A stretch of DNA of 61,582 nt from Candidatus Eiseniibacteriota bacterium (GCA_003235575.1 QJVW01000079.1:89525-151106); one strand, 5' to 3'; positions 17,218-29,653 are shown, counted from the stretch's first letter. Notes: generated by a model from the letters alone, not told the origin. A program made the numbers and translations.

Positions 17218-18534
17218 ATGCCAATCGAACGCCCGGTCCTCGAGGACCAACCGACGCTGATCGCCCGCCTGCAGGAGGCGCGCACGACGACCGACGATCT
17301 CTTCGGCCTCCTCCGGACCGAAGCCCTCTACGAGCGGCCGATTCCCGAGCGCCATCGCCTGATCTTCTACCTGGGACACGTCGAGGCGTTCGACGCGAAT
17401 CTCCTCTTTGGTCCGTTGGGCATCGCCTCGTTCCACCCGGAGTTCGACAAGCTCTTCGCCTTCGGCATCGACCCGATCGGGGGGGGACTGCCATCGGAAC
17501 CGCCGTCCGATTGGCCCACGGAGGCGGTCGTACGGGAGTACGGGGAGAAGGTGCGCGCCGCGCTGGACCGGGGGTTCTCCACTGCCGATTCCTCCCACCC
17601 GGATCTGGCCGACGGCGCCCGGATGAACGTGGCCATCGAGCACCGCCTCATGCACGCCGAAACGCTCGCGTACCTCTTCCATCAACTCGATCCTGCCCTG
17701 AAGCGCCCTCCAGCGGCGCCCGATCGGAAGCCGCCAGGGAACCCCGTCGCGCCGACGTCCGTGGATATTCCGGCGGGTCGCGCGACGCTGGGTCTTTCCC
17801 GCAACGGCGTCTTCGGGTGGGACAACGAGTTCGAGGAGCACGCCGTCGAGGTGCCCGCGTTCGACATCGACGCGATCAAGACCACCAACGGGCAGTTCCT
17901 GGAATTCGTGCGGGCCGGCGGGTACCGCGAGCGCGGGCTTTGGAGCGATGCCGACTGGGCGTGGCGGTCGGCGGCGAAGCTGGAACATCCGCCGTTCTGG
18001 ACGCCGGAGGGATCCGGCTACCGCTACCGGGGAATGTTCGGAACGGAACCGCTGCCGCTGGACTGGCCCGCGTACGTCAGTCACGCGGAGGCATCCGCCT
18101 ACGCGCGCTGGGTGAAGCGATCGCTTCCGAGCGAGTCGCAGTACCACCGTGCGGCCTACGGCACCCCCCGCGGAGCGGAACGGGCGTATCCCTGGGGCGA
18201 CGAGCCGCCGACCCCCGAGCGGGGCAATTTCGATTTCCAGCGCTGGGAGCCGGCGCCCGGCGGCGCCTATCCCGCGGGCCAAAGCGCGTTCGGCGTCCAT
18301 GATCTCCTCGGGAACGGCTGGGAGTGGACGCGAAGCCTCTTCGAGCCCTTCCGCGGTTTCGAACCACACCCGTTCTACAGGGGCTACTCCGCCAACTTCT
18401 ACGACGGTCACCACTACGTCATGAAGGGCGGGTCGCCTCGCACGGCCGCCTGCATGCTGCGGCGTTCCTTCCGGAACTGGTTCCAGCCGCACTACCCGTA
18501 CATGTACGCCGGATTTCGAACGGTGTCGGCGTGA
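17218..18534 (+). CDS. egtB: EgtB: ergothioneine-type sulfoxide synthase
   Basis: 438 aa from the ATG at 17218, with AAGGGGG 7 bases upstream; the track's earlier start is unsupported. This non-haem iron enzyme joins hercynine to a thiol with oxygen. The N-terminal DinB-like helical domain (about 15-165) contains the iron-binding HRLMHAE (HxxxHxE, His142/His146/Glu148). The C-terminal FGE/sulfatase-modifying-factor domain (about 180-438) contains DIDAIKTTNGQFLEFV, LPSESQYHRAAYG, YPWGDE and LGNGWEWTRS. It overlaps egtD by 4 bases (GTGA). Neither egtC nor egtA is adjacent, so the enzyme may use cysteine directly, as type II EgtBs do, rather than gamma-glutamylcysteine; substrate choice cannot be read from the sequence alone. 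A homologous role with selenium (SenA-like) is less likely next to egtD. Confidence 0.9.
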   Translation: MPIERPVLEDQPTLIARLQEARTTTDDLFGLLRTEALYERPIPERHRLIFYLGHVEAFDANLLFGPLGIASFHPEFDKLFAFGIDPIGGGLPSEPPSDWPTEAVVREYGEKVRAALDRGFSTADSSHPDLADGARMNVAIEHRLMHAETLAYLFHQLDPALKRPPAAPDRKPPGNPVAPTSVDIPAGRATLGLSRNGVFGWDNEFEEHAVEVPAFDIDAIKTTNGQFLEFVRAGGYRERGLWSDADWAWRSAAKLEHPPFWTPEGSGYRYRGMFGTEPLPLDWPAYVSHAEASAYARWVKRSLPSESQYHRAAYGTPRGAERAYPWGDEPPTPERGNFDFQRWEPAPGGAYPAGQSAFGVHDLLGNGWEWTRSLFEPFRGFEPHPFYRGYSANFYDGHHYVMKGGSPRTAACMLRRSFRNWFQPHYPYMYAGFRTVSA

Positions 18535-19517
18535 AGCAGCCCCTCGACACGTCTCCCGAGTTCGCGGTGCCGACGGCCAACGCGATCGACGTGTCCGAGG
18601 TCCGCGACGGCCTGGGGCGCACGGGACAGAAGACGCTACCCTCGAAGTATTTCTACGATGCCGTCGGGTCCACGCTCTTCGAAGCGATATCGCAGCTGCC
18701 GGAGTACGGGCTAACCCGGGCGGGAGAGCGAATTCTCTCGGAGCGCGCCACGGAGATCGTTCGTCGGATCCCGTTGCCCGTGCGGGTGGCGGAACTCGGC
18801 AGCGGGAGCGGCCGCAAGACGAAGTACGTGCTCGCCGCGATGGCGGAACGGCAGCCGGTGGTCTACCACCCGATCGACATCTCCAGCGCGGCGCTTCAGG
18901 ATTGTGAACGCGAAATGGGGCAGATCCCCACGGTGCGCGTCGCTTCGGTGCACGCCGAGTACCTGGATGGCATGGCCATCATCGCGAAGGAGCGGCGCAA
19001 CGGGGAGCGGCTCCTGGTGCTGTTCCTCGGGAGCACGATCGGCAATTTCGAACGCGATGCGGCGGACGCGTTCATGCGGGAACTTCGCGGAACCTTGCAG
19101 ACGGGGGACACGCTGCTCCTGGCGACGGATCTCGTAAAGCCGGTGGACCAGATGATCCGCGCGTACGACGATCCCGCCGGCGTGACGGCGGCCTTCAACA
19201 AGAACCTCCTGGTCCGCATCAATCGGGAGCTGGATGCGGATTTCGACCTGACGCGGTTCGCCCACGAAGCCCGGTGGAACGCGGACGATCGGTGCATCGA
19301 AATGCACCTTCGCTCGACCGTTCGCCAGCGCGTGGCCGTGCGCGGGGCGGACCTCATCGTCCCCTTCGAGGAGAATGAGACGATCTGGACGGAGAGCTCC
19401 CACAAGTACACGCCCGAGGAGCCCGCGGCCATCGGCCGCCGCGCGGGATTCGAAGAGGGCGGTCAGTGGTTGGACCGGGATTGGCCCTTCGCGCAGACCC
19501 TCCTCGTCGCCTCCTGA
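18531..19517 (+). CDS. egtD: EgtD: L-histidine N-alpha-methyltransferase
   Basis: 328 aa from a GTG translationally coupled to egtB (GTGA overlap); the in-frame ATG at 18324 lies inside egtB. It methylates histidine three times with S-adenosylmethionine to hercynine. The SAM-binding ELGSGSGRKT lies at about 87-96, preceded by the family signature LPSKYFYDAVGSTLFEAI and followed by PIDISSAAL, LFLGSTIGNF, the DLVKP loop and the late E-TIWTESSHKYT histidine-binding segment. Length matches characterised EgtD (about 320 aa). With egtB it makes the core ergothioneine pathway. It ends 5 bases from the convergent M16 peptidase gene. Confidence 0.94.
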   Translation: MKQPLDTSPEFAVPTANAIDVSEVRDGLGRTGQKTLPSKYFYDAVGSTLFEAISQLPEYGLTRAGERILSERATEIVRRIPLPVRVAELGSGSGRKTKYVLAAMAERQPVVYHPIDISSAALQDCEREMGQIPTVRVASVHAEYLDGMAIIAKERRNGERLLVLFLGSTIGNFERDAADAFMRELRGTLQTGDTLLLATDLVKPVDQMIRAYDDPAGVTAAFNKNLLVRINRELDADFDLTRFAHEARWNADDRCIEMHLRSTVRQRVAVRGADLIVPFEENETIWTESSHKYTPEEPAAIGRRAGFEEGGQWLDRDWPFAQTLLVAS

Positions 19518-19521
19518 TCGC

Positions 19522-22350
<2,829 letters not shown>

Positions 22351-22675
22351 GGAGGTCATCCTTCCATTTTCTGCCGCCGTGCGGGCGCCAGCCGACCGTG
22401 GAATGGCCGTGGGTTTCCGATCGGCGGAAGTGCCTCGTGGGATCACTGCATCACCCCGCCATTGTAGGGGATGAGGTCCCGGGCGTCATCGCCCGGGGTT
22501 TGGCGGTCGGGGCGCCGCAGCGCGGCGTGGTACACTTGGTGTCGTCCATCGATGCGCGGGGTCCCTTGGAGTTTTTCATTATGGACGGCTCGAAAGTATT
22601 TGTCGGAACGTCAGTTACAGCGTGCTTGGCGAGTGTTGCGCGTGCCCCGTGCGGGAAGCCAGCCGGGGAGCCGCG
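22351..22675. other. Intergenic region between M16 peptidase and kinase genes
   Basis: A divergent spacer of 325 bases. It should hold both promoters. A -10-like TACACT occurs in GTGGTACACTTGG (about 22530), and an AT-rich stretch (TTTTTCATTATGG, about 22571) precedes the kinase gene. No RNA gene or convincing ORF was seen. Confidence 0.4.
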
Positions 22676-25432
22676 GTGACCACGGACCGAGGTAGGCGCG
22701 CGCGGAACATCGTCCTCGGCGCCCGCTCGCTCCCGGAGCCGCTACGCGCTCCGTTCATCGACCGCGTGTGCCGCGGCGACGCGGCGCTTCGTGCGGAGGT
22801 GGATTCCCTCCTCTCCGGTCGCGCTCCGGAACCGGACTCCTTCGACGCTGTGATCGAGGCCGCCCTGCAGGAACAGCCGGCGCCGGCCCCGGCCCCGCCC
22901 GAACCCAACCTCGCCGCGCGTCCGGTCGGTCCGATGGGTCCTGCGGAGCCGCAGACCGACGCCGAGCCCGACCACATCGGGCCCTACCGAATTCTCGGCC
23001 GACTGGGCGAGGGGGCGCTGGGAGTCGTCTACCACGCCCGCCAGACCGAGCCGATCCGCCGCGACGTGGCGTTGAAGCGATTCCGCGCGGACCTCGACGC
23101 GGGCGTCGTGCTGTCGCGCTTCGACGTCGAGCGGGAAGCGCTGGCGCTGATGAACCACCCGCATATCGCCCGGATCCTCGACACGGGCTCGGACGCGGGG
23201 GGACGACCCTACGTCGTGATGGAGCACGTCGACGGCGCCTCCATCACCGCCTTCTGCGATCACCACCGTCTCACCATCCCCGAGCGCCTCCGACTCTTCC
23301 TCGTGGTGTGCGATGCCGTGCAGCATGCCCATCAGCGCGGCGTGCTCCACCGCAACCTGAAACCGTCCAACGTTCTCGTGACCGACGCGGGGGGAGCGCC
23401 GACGCCCATGGTGGCGGACTTCGGCGTGGCCGCGGCGATCGCCGATCCGCTGACGACCGACGGCATGGCGACGTTGGACACCATGCTGTCCCGGACGCCC
23501 GCCTACATGAGCCCGGAGCAGGCTGGATCGAGCGCGGCGAGCGTCGATACGCGTTCCGACGTGTACGCCCTCGGCGTCTTGCTCTTCGAACTCCTCACGG
23601 GCGGACTTCCGTTACGGCTGGAGGGGCGTTCCCTCGACGAGGCGCGCGAGGCGATCGCGACGCAGCCTCCGACGCTCCCAAGCGCGCACGGCGGCGGCGA
23701 AGCCGACGCCTACGCTCGCGGGACGACGCCGTCGGGACTGAGCCGGGCCTTGCGCGGCAGGTTGGATCGCGTGGTCGCGAAGGCGCTCCACAAGGATCCG
23801 GATCAGCGGTTCGCTTCGGTGGCGCACTTCGCCGAAGCCCTTCGCTCCCGCGCGGGGGGAACCGCGGATCGGACCAGCGAAGGATCGTGGCGTCACCGTG
23901 CGGGGTCGTTTCTGCGCGGGCACCTCCTGGCGGTTGGTCTCGTCGCGGCGGTCGCGCTTACGTTGATCGCGTTCGCCGCCAACCGTGCCGTCTCGACGGC
24001 GCGCTCCGAGCGGGATCGCGCCCGCGCGGCGGAAGCCGTGGCCCGAAACGAGGCGGCGGCGACGGACCAGGTGACGGCCTTCCTCGAACGCTTGTTCCGG
24101 GGCGCGGAGGATCCGCGTTCGCCCGGGGCATCGCTGCCGGCCCGCGCGCTGCTCGATCGCGGTGTGTTGCGCCTCCGCACCGAATTCCAGGCGGACTCGG
24201 TCTTGCGCGGCCGACTCCTGACCACGATGGGGGAGCTGTACCACGCGATCGGACTTCCTGACGAGGCGGATTCTCTGCTGCGCGAAGCCCTGGCCGTGCG
24301 GGAACGGTCGCTCGGGGCGGATCACCCGGACGTCGGGGCGACACTCGATCTGTTGGGAGCCGCGGCGCGCGATCGCGGCGCCGAGGACGCGGGGCTGTCG
24401 TACTTCGAACGCGCCCTCGCCATCCGAAGGGCGGCGCTGGGGGATTCCGCCGCTCCGGTCCTCGAGAGTTTTCGGCACGTCGCCGGCGCGAACCGGGCGC
24501 TGGGCCGCCTCGATACCGCGGAGCCCTTCCTTCGACGAGCGCTGGAACTGGCGCGGCGGTCGCGCGGCGGGGAGGATCTCGACGTCGCGACGGACGAAAC
24601 CGCGCTCGCATCGCTCCTGACCGAGCGGGGCGCGTACGACGAGGCGGACGTGTTGCTCCGCCACGCTCTGGCCACCCGGAGACGTCTCCTGGCGGCGGGG
24701 GATTCGAATCTCGCGACGACCCTGGACCAGCTGGGGGAGGTGGCGTGGCGCCGGGGTCGGTACGCGGAGGCCGAATCGCTGTGCCGCGAGGCCAGGGACC
24801 TCTATCGCGCGCTGCACGGCGAGGAGGACGCCGCGCTCGCGCGGGCCGACTACCGCCTGGCCCGCGCGCTTCGTGGGGAGGGGAACCTGGTCGACGCGGA
24901 GGCGTTCTACCGATCGGGGCTCGACATGGCGCGACGGACGCTTGGAAACCGCGGTCCCGAGTACGCAACCTACCTTCAGGGATTGGGCGATCTGCTGGTC
25001 TCGGGCGGACGCGTCGCGGAGGCGGAGCCGCTGCTCCGCCACGCGCTCGCCATGCGCCGGCGACTCTTCGGGGGCGACGATCCGAGGGTCGCGGGCAGTC
25101 TGGAGGCGATGGGGGAACTCGAGCTGGCGCGACGGCGCGCCTGGTCGGCGGAGCAGTACTTCACGCAGGCGCGAACCATCCGAGACTCCGCCCAGCCGGC
25201 GGCGAATCCCGAGCGCGCCACGCCGCTGCTGGGACTCGCGCGCGCCGCGCTGCTTCGCGGGGACGTCGCGGGGGCCACCCCGCTGGCGCGGTCCGCGGAC
25301 TCCCTTCGCGCCGCCGCGCTCGGAGACGCCCATCCCTTGACCGAGGAAGCGCGGGCGGTGTATGCAGAATGCCAGGGGGTGACACAGGGAGCCGCGACCG
25401 GTGCGCCCCGAGACGTACCGGTCGCGCCATGA
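22676..25432 (+). CDS. Predicted Ser/Thr pseudokinase with TPR repeats
   Basis: 918 aa from the GTG at 22676 (GGGGAG about 6 bases upstream); another GTG at 22622 would extend it by 18 residues. The N-terminal helical segment (FIDRVCRGDAALRAEVDSLL) is the usual pre-kinase module. The kinase fold spans about 100-400: glycine loop GEGALGVVY, ALKRF lysine, and ADFGVA. The catalytic HRD reads HRN (LHRNLKPSN, Asn227), which removes the catalytic base, so phosphotransfer is unlikely. One transmembrane helix (about 413-435) and a long TPR array (about 470-890) follow. It overlaps the Rieske oxygenase ORF at ATGA (25429-25432), so the two are probably co-transcribed. It may act as a scaffold or a nucleotide-binding regulator. 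Confidence 0.88.
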   Translation: MTTDRGRRARNIVLGARSLPEPLRAPFIDRVCRGDAALRAEVDSLLSGRAPEPDSFDAVIEAALQEQPAPAPAPPEPNLAARPVGPMGPAEPQTDAEPDHIGPYRILGRLGEGALGVVYHARQTEPIRRDVALKRFRADLDAGVVLSRFDVEREALALMNHPHIARILDTGSDAGGRPYVVMEHVDGASITAFCDHHRLTIPERLRLFLVVCDAVQHAHQRGVLHRNLKPSNVLVTDAGGAPTPMVADFGVAAAIADPLTTDGMATLDTMLSRTPAYMSPEQAGSSAASVDTRSDVYALGVLLFELLTGGLPLRLEGRSLDEAREAIATQPPTLPSAHGGGEADAYARGTTPSGLSRALRGRLDRVVAKALHKDPDQRFASVAHFAEALRSRAGGTADRTSEGSWRHRAGSFLRGHLLAVGLVAAVALTLIAFAANRAVSTARSERDRARAAEAVARNEAAATDQVTAFLERLFRGAEDPRSPGASLPARALLDRGVLRLRTEFQADSVLRGRLLTTMGELYHAIGLPDEADSLLREALAVRERSLGADHPDVGATLDLLGAAARDRGAEDAGLSYFERALAIRRAALGDSAAPVLESFRHVAGANRALGRLDTAEPFLRRALELARRSRGGEDLDVATDETALASLLTERGAYDEADVLLRHALATRRRLLAAGDSNLATTLDQLGEVAWRRGRYAEAESLCREARDLYRALHGEEDAALARADYRLARALRGEGNLVDAEAFYRSGLDMARRTLGNRGPEYATYLQGLGDLLVSGGRVAEAEPLLRHALAMRRRLFGGDDPRVAGSLEAMGELELARRRAWSAEQYFTQARTIRDSAQPAANPERATPLLGLARAALLRGDVAGATPLARSADSLRAAALGDAHPLTEEARAVYAECQGVTQGAATGAPRDVPVAP

Positions 25433-25446
25433 AGGATGGGGAGCGC

Positions 25447-26571
25447 ATGAGCGAATTCCACCGCACGACGACAACGTTCCAGCCCGGTGCGAAAACGCTG
25501 CCCCGGGCGTACTACACGTCGCCCGACATTCTGGAACAGGAGCGGGAGCGGATCTTCGCCCGTGGATGGAATCTTGTCGGGCGCGATTCGCGTCTCGCGG
25601 CGCCGGGCGACTACTTCGCCTGCACGGTCGCCGGCGAATCGATCCTCGTCGTGCGCGACCGCGAGGGGACGATCCGCGCGTTCTACAACCTATGCCGCCA
25701 CCGGGGGACCCGCCTGTGCGACGAGTCCTCGGGCCGGTTCCGCGATTCGATCCAGTGCGCGTACCATGCCTGGACCTACGCCCTGGATGGCCGCCTGGTG
25801 GGAGCGCCGCACATGCAAGACGCCCAGGATTTCGACAAGGCGGACCATCCGCTCCACCAGGCCGCGGTGGCGACGTGGGAGGGGTTCGTGTTCGTGAATC
25901 TGTCGGACCGACCGCCGTCCTTCGCCGAGAGTTGGGCGCCGGTGCGAGAACGATTCGCACGATTCGGCCTGTCGCGGCTCGAGGTAGGTCACCGCGTCGT
26001 CTACGACGTGGCGGCGAATTGGAAGCTGGTGTTCCAGAATTACTCGGAGTGCCTGCACTGTCCCACGATTCATCCCAAGCTCGCGTCGGTGCTGCCGTAT
26101 CAAAGCGGGGCGAACGACCTGGTGGAAGGCCCGTTCCTCGGGGGATACATGGAGATCAAGGCGCCGAACGTAAGCGCGACGATGAGCGGGAGCGCGTGCG
26201 GGAGGCTGGTGAGCGACGATTTGGGAGGCGACGATCGTGCGCGGGCGTTCTACTATTCCATCATGCCCAACATGCTGCTCAGCCTGCATGCCGACTACGT
26301 GAACTACTACGTCATCCGCCCCCTCGCCGTCGATCGGACCGAGGTCGAGTCGGAGTGGCTGTTCCATCCCGAGACGATCGCCGATCCGGCCTCCAACATG
26401 CGCGACGCGATCGAATTCTGGGATGTGACGAACCGGCAGGATTGGGACATCGTGCGCCAGAGCCAGCTCGGGATCGCCTCGCATCGCTACGCGCCGGGAC
26501 CCTATTCGCCCCGTGAGAGCATTCCCGCGGCCTGGGATCGCGAATACCTCCGTTGGATGACGGCGGCGTGA
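25447..26571 (+). CDS. Rieske non-haem iron oxygenase, alpha subunit
   Basis: 374 aa from the ATG at 25447 (AAGGA/GGGGAG upstream); an ATG at 25429 overlapping the kinase stop is the alternative. The Rieske [2Fe-2S] ligands are CRH (Cys83, His85) and CAYH (Cys104, His107). The mononuclear iron site is NYSECLHCPTIHP (His, His) with a late Asp in NRQDWD. The residue bridging the two centres is Glu (SECLHC) where naphthalene dioxygenase has Asp, as in carnitine monooxygenase and choline/betaine-type enzymes. No reductase or ferredoxin gene is adjacent, so partners must be elsewhere. The substrate is unknown; a quaternary amine is plausible from the subfamily features only. Confidence 0.9.
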   Translation: MSEFHRTTTTFQPGAKTLPRAYYTSPDILEQERERIFARGWNLVGRDSRLAAPGDYFACTVAGESILVVRDREGTIRAFYNLCRHRGTRLCDESSGRFRDSIQCAYHAWTYALDGRLVGAPHMQDAQDFDKADHPLHQAAVATWEGFVFVNLSDRPPSFAESWAPVRERFARFGLSRLEVGHRVVYDVAANWKLVFQNYSECLHCPTIHPKLASVLPYQSGANDLVEGPFLGGYMEIKAPNVSATMSGSACGRLVSDDLGGDDRARAFYYSIMPNMLLSLHADYVNYYVIRPLAVDRTEVESEWLFHPETIADPASNMRDAIEFWDVTNRQDWDIVRQSQLGIASHRYAPGPYSPRESIPAAWDREYLRWMTAA

Positions 26572-26728
26572 GCCGTCGCTCGGCGCCCCCGCGCGTCGCC
26601 CGACTCCGATCTCAACGTACGCTGGGTTATGCCGATAGGTCTCCCATGCCGCGATCGCGAAACCTCCGTCGTTCCTGCCCGGCCGATTCCGGCTCCTGGC
26701 GGGGGATCCACCGGTGGAGGCCCGCGCC

Positions 26729-28030
26729 ATGACGCGGTGGGGCAAGGGCCCGCTCGTGGCCGCGGTTCCGATCCTCGTGATCATCTGGTTTGCCCTGCAA
26801 GCGCTCGTACCCGGAACGGCGCCTACCGGCGCGTCGCCGCCCGACGCGCCCGAGCCGCGGCGGTCGATCGTCCGCGACACGCTCAAGAGCGGCATGGCGC
26901 TGTCCGAACTGATGGCTTCCAATGGGTTCGACGCGGCGCAGATTCATGAACTCACGGAACTCATTCGAGACTACAAGCGGCCTCGCACGCTTCGGCCGGG
27001 CGTGACCCTACGCTTCTCGGGCCCCGTCGGCGAGATCCCCGATCGCGTGAACGTCCAACTCAATCCGGACTCCACGCTCCGCCTCTACTACGCGGACTCC
27101 ATCTGGACCGCCGAGGTCCAGGCGGTGCCCTTCGTCGTCGACACGGTGCGGCTGTCCGGCGTCATCGAATCGAGCCTCTGGTCGGCGGCGCTGAGCGGCG
27201 AGGTGGATCGCTTGGCCGAGTCCGAATTCCAGGAGTTGGTCTACGACCTCGCGGACGTGTATGCCTGGAAGATCGATTTCACGCGGGACATCCGAAAGGG
27301 AGACGCCTTCCGGGTCGCCTTCGAGCGGAAGGTGCGGCCCGACGGATCGATCCGCAGCCGGCAGTTCCTCGCCATCGAATTGCGGAATCAGGGACGTGTC
27401 TTGCGCGCCATTCCGTTCGCCCGTTCCGACCGGCGCATCGCCTACTACGATGAAGAAGGCCGACCGCTGCGCGGGGCGTTCCTTCGCTATCCGGTTCCGT
27501 TCCGCATCACCAGCGGCTTCAGTCGGAGGCGCTTCCATCCGATCCTGAAGCGCGTTCGGCCGCATCGCGGCATCGACTACGGCGCGCCCTACGGCACACC
27601 GGTTCGCGCGACGGGCCGCGGCACCGTCACGCGGGCGGGACGATGGAGCGGCTATGGACTCGCCGTGGAGATCCGTCACGCGAACGACGTCCGTACCCGC
27701 TACGCCCATCTCAGCGCGATCGGACGGGGCATCCGTTCCGGCGTGCGCGTGGAGCAAGGACAGGTGATCGGAAAGGTGGGCGCCACCGGGCTGGCGACCG
27801 GCACCCATCTTCACTACGAATTTCTGCAGCACGGACAGCACCGGAACCCCCTTTCGGTGAGCGTGCCGGCGGAACCCCCGCTCGAGAAGAAGTACATGGA
27901 AGCGTTTCGCCTACACCGCGACCTGGCGCTCGCGCTGCTCGACGGCGCGGGCGGTCTTGGGGAGACGATGGTGGCGGCGGCCGACGCCACGCCGAGCGAC
28001 CCTGCGCCGAACGACGTCGCATCCCACTAG
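26729..28030 (+). CDS. M23 family murein endopeptidase, membrane-anchored
   Basis: 433 aa from the ATG at 26729 (GGTGGAGG about 8 bases upstream). An N-terminal transmembrane/signal helix (VAAVPILVIIWFALQAL) is followed by an OapA/LysM-like segment (SGMALSELMASNGFDAAQIHEL) and a Csd3-type linker (about 110-245). The LytM domain (about 265-385) carries zinc ligands in HRGIDYG (HxxxD, about 279-283) and HLHYEF (HxH, about 361-363). Both motifs are intact, so it should cut peptidoglycan cross-links rather than act as a degenerate EnvC/NlpD activator. The layout matches YebA/MepM-type endopeptidases of Gram-negative bacteria. Confidence 0.93.
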   Translation: MTRWGKGPLVAAVPILVIIWFALQALVPGTAPTGASPPDAPEPRRSIVRDTLKSGMALSELMASNGFDAAQIHELTELIRDYKRPRTLRPGVTLRFSGPVGEIPDRVNVQLNPDSTLRLYYADSIWTAEVQAVPFVVDTVRLSGVIESSLWSAALSGEVDRLAESEFQELVYDLADVYAWKIDFTRDIRKGDAFRVAFERKVRPDGSIRSRQFLAIELRNQGRVLRAIPFARSDRRIAYYDEEGRPLRGAFLRYPVPFRITSGFSRRRFHPILKRVRPHRGIDYGAPYGTPVRATGRGTVTRAGRWSGYGLAVEIRHANDVRTRYAHLSAIGRGIRSGVRVEQGQVIGKVGATGLATGTHLHYEFLQHGQHRNPLSVSVPAEPPLEKKYMEAFRLHRDLALALLDGAGGLGETMVAAADATPSDPAPNDVASH

Positions 28031-28090
28031 CGGGCCGGGCAAATCGAGGGCTGGCGCACAGTCGCCACCGCGGGTAGACTCCACGGAATC

Positions 28091-29626
28091 ATGACCGCGA
28101 TCGACGCCCTTCGGGCCCATTTGCTTCCGATCGAGGACCTCTACCGCGCGACGGCGGTGCTGTACTGGGACCAGGCGACGTATTTGCCCCCCGGCGGCGG
28201 AACCGCGCGTGGACGCCAGATCGCGACGCTCTCGCGGCTGGCGCACGAGCAGTTCACGGCCGCGGAGACCGGGCGACTCCTGGATGCCGCGGCGAAGGAG
28301 ACGGAGGCGCTCCCCTTCGAGTCGGACGAGGCGGCGCTCGTGCGCGTCACGAGGCGCTCGTGGGAGCGGGCCGTCCGCAAGCCCGCCAGTCTCGTCGCGG
28401 AATTCCAATCGCACGTTTCCGAGTGCTACCAGGCCTGGACGGTGGCGCGACCGGCCAACGATTTCGCCCGGATGGTTCCTTATCTGGAGAAGACGCTGGA
28501 GCTCTCCCGGCGCATCGCGGCGTGTTACCCGGGCTACGATCACATCGCCGAGCCGCTGATCGACTTCTCGGACTACGGCATGAAGGTCACCACCCTACGT
28601 AGCCTCTTCGGCGAGCTCCGGGAGCGCCTCGTCCCCATGACCCGCGCCATCGCGGCGCGCCCCGCGCCGGACGCCGCCTTTCTTCGCCGCGGCGCCCCCG
28701 CCGACCAGCAGTTGGCCTTCGGTCTCGAGGTGATTCGCGCGATGGGGTACGACTTCAACCGCGGACGCCAGGACCTGACGCACCATCCGTTCCAAACCAC
28801 CCTCTCGGCCGGAGACGTTCGTATCACGACGCGCGTTCGCGAAGACGATCTGGGCGACGCGCTATTCTCCACGCTTCACGAGTGCGGTCACGCGCTGTAC
28901 GAACAGGGGATCGACAGGCGGCACGAGGGAACACCACTCGCGCACGGCACCTCGGCGGGCGTGCACGAGAGTCAATCGCGGCTGTGGGAGAACATCGTCG
29001 GCAGGAGCCGCGGCTTCTGGGAGCACTTCTTCCCGCGCATGAGGGAACGGTTCCCGAGCCAACTGGGCGACGTCACGGTGGACGCGTTCTACCGTGCGGT
29101 GAATCGCGTCGAGCCCTCGCTCATTCGCGTGGACGCCGATGAAGTGACGTACAACCTGCATGTGATGATGCGCTTCGAGCTGGAGATCGAGCTGCTGGAG
29201 GGGACGATCGCCATCAAGGATCTACCTCGCGTCTGGAACGAGCGGATCGAGAACGACATCGGCCTTCCGGTGCCGGACGATCGGGACGGGGTGCTGCAGG
29301 ACGTCCACTGGTACAACGGACTGATCGGTGGCCAATTCCAGGGCTACACGCTCGGGAACGTTCTCTCGGCGCAGATCTACGACGCGGCCGTGCGGGCGCA
29401 CCCGGAGATTCCCGCGGGCATCCGGAAGGGCGAGTTCTCGAAACTCCACGGTTGGCTGGTCGAGAACATCTACCGCCATGGTTCCAAGTTCACGGCGGAG
29501 GAATTGATTCCGCGCGCCGCGGGAAGCGATCTCTCGATCGAGCCGTACCTCAACTACCTCTGGAACAAGTACCAGCCGCTTTACGGACTACGGGACGAAG
29601 AGCGCGAGCTCGCGGCGCGATCGTAG
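28091..29626 (+). CDS. M32 family metallocarboxypeptidase (carboxypeptidase Taq)
   Basis: 511 aa, the standard length for M32. The zinc site HECGH (HExxH, about 263-267) lies in STLHECGHALYEQG, with the third ligand Glu in HESQSRLWEN and the family signatures DVRITTR and NLHVMMRFELE. It removes C-terminal residues from peptides and is normally cytosolic; no signal peptide is present. It follows the M23 gene by 60 bases on the same strand and converges on the next kinase gene. Confidence 0.95.
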   Translation: MTAIDALRAHLLPIEDLYRATAVLYWDQATYLPPGGGTARGRQIATLSRLAHEQFTAAETGRLLDAAAKETEALPFESDEAALVRVTRRSWERAVRKPASLVAEFQSHVSECYQAWTVARPANDFARMVPYLEKTLELSRRIAACYPGYDHIAEPLIDFSDYGMKVTTLRSLFGELRERLVPMTRAIAARPAPDAAFLRRGAPADQQLAFGLEVIRAMGYDFNRGRQDLTHHPFQTTLSAGDVRITTRVREDDLGDALFSTLHECGHALYEQGIDRRHEGTPLAHGTSAGVHESQSRLWENIVGRSRGFWEHFFPRMRERFPSQLGDVTVDAFYRAVNRVEPSLIRVDADEVTYNLHVMMRFELEIELLEGTIAIKDLPRVWNERIENDIGLPVPDDRDGVLQDVHWYNGLIGGQFQGYTLGNVLSAQIYDAAVRAHPEIPAGIRKGEFSKLHGWLVENIYRHGSKFTAEELIPRAAGSDLSIEPYLNYLWNKYQPLYGLRDEERELAARS

Positions 29627-29653
29627 GCGACGTCCCCGTGGGCGCCGCGGCCC

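Noticed and set aside
17218-18534. Selenoneine synthase SenA
   Set aside because: No senB/senC neighbours; egtD overlap favours ergothioneine.
23612-25960. 782-aa minus-strand ORF
   Set aside because: Antisense shadow of the pseudokinase gene.
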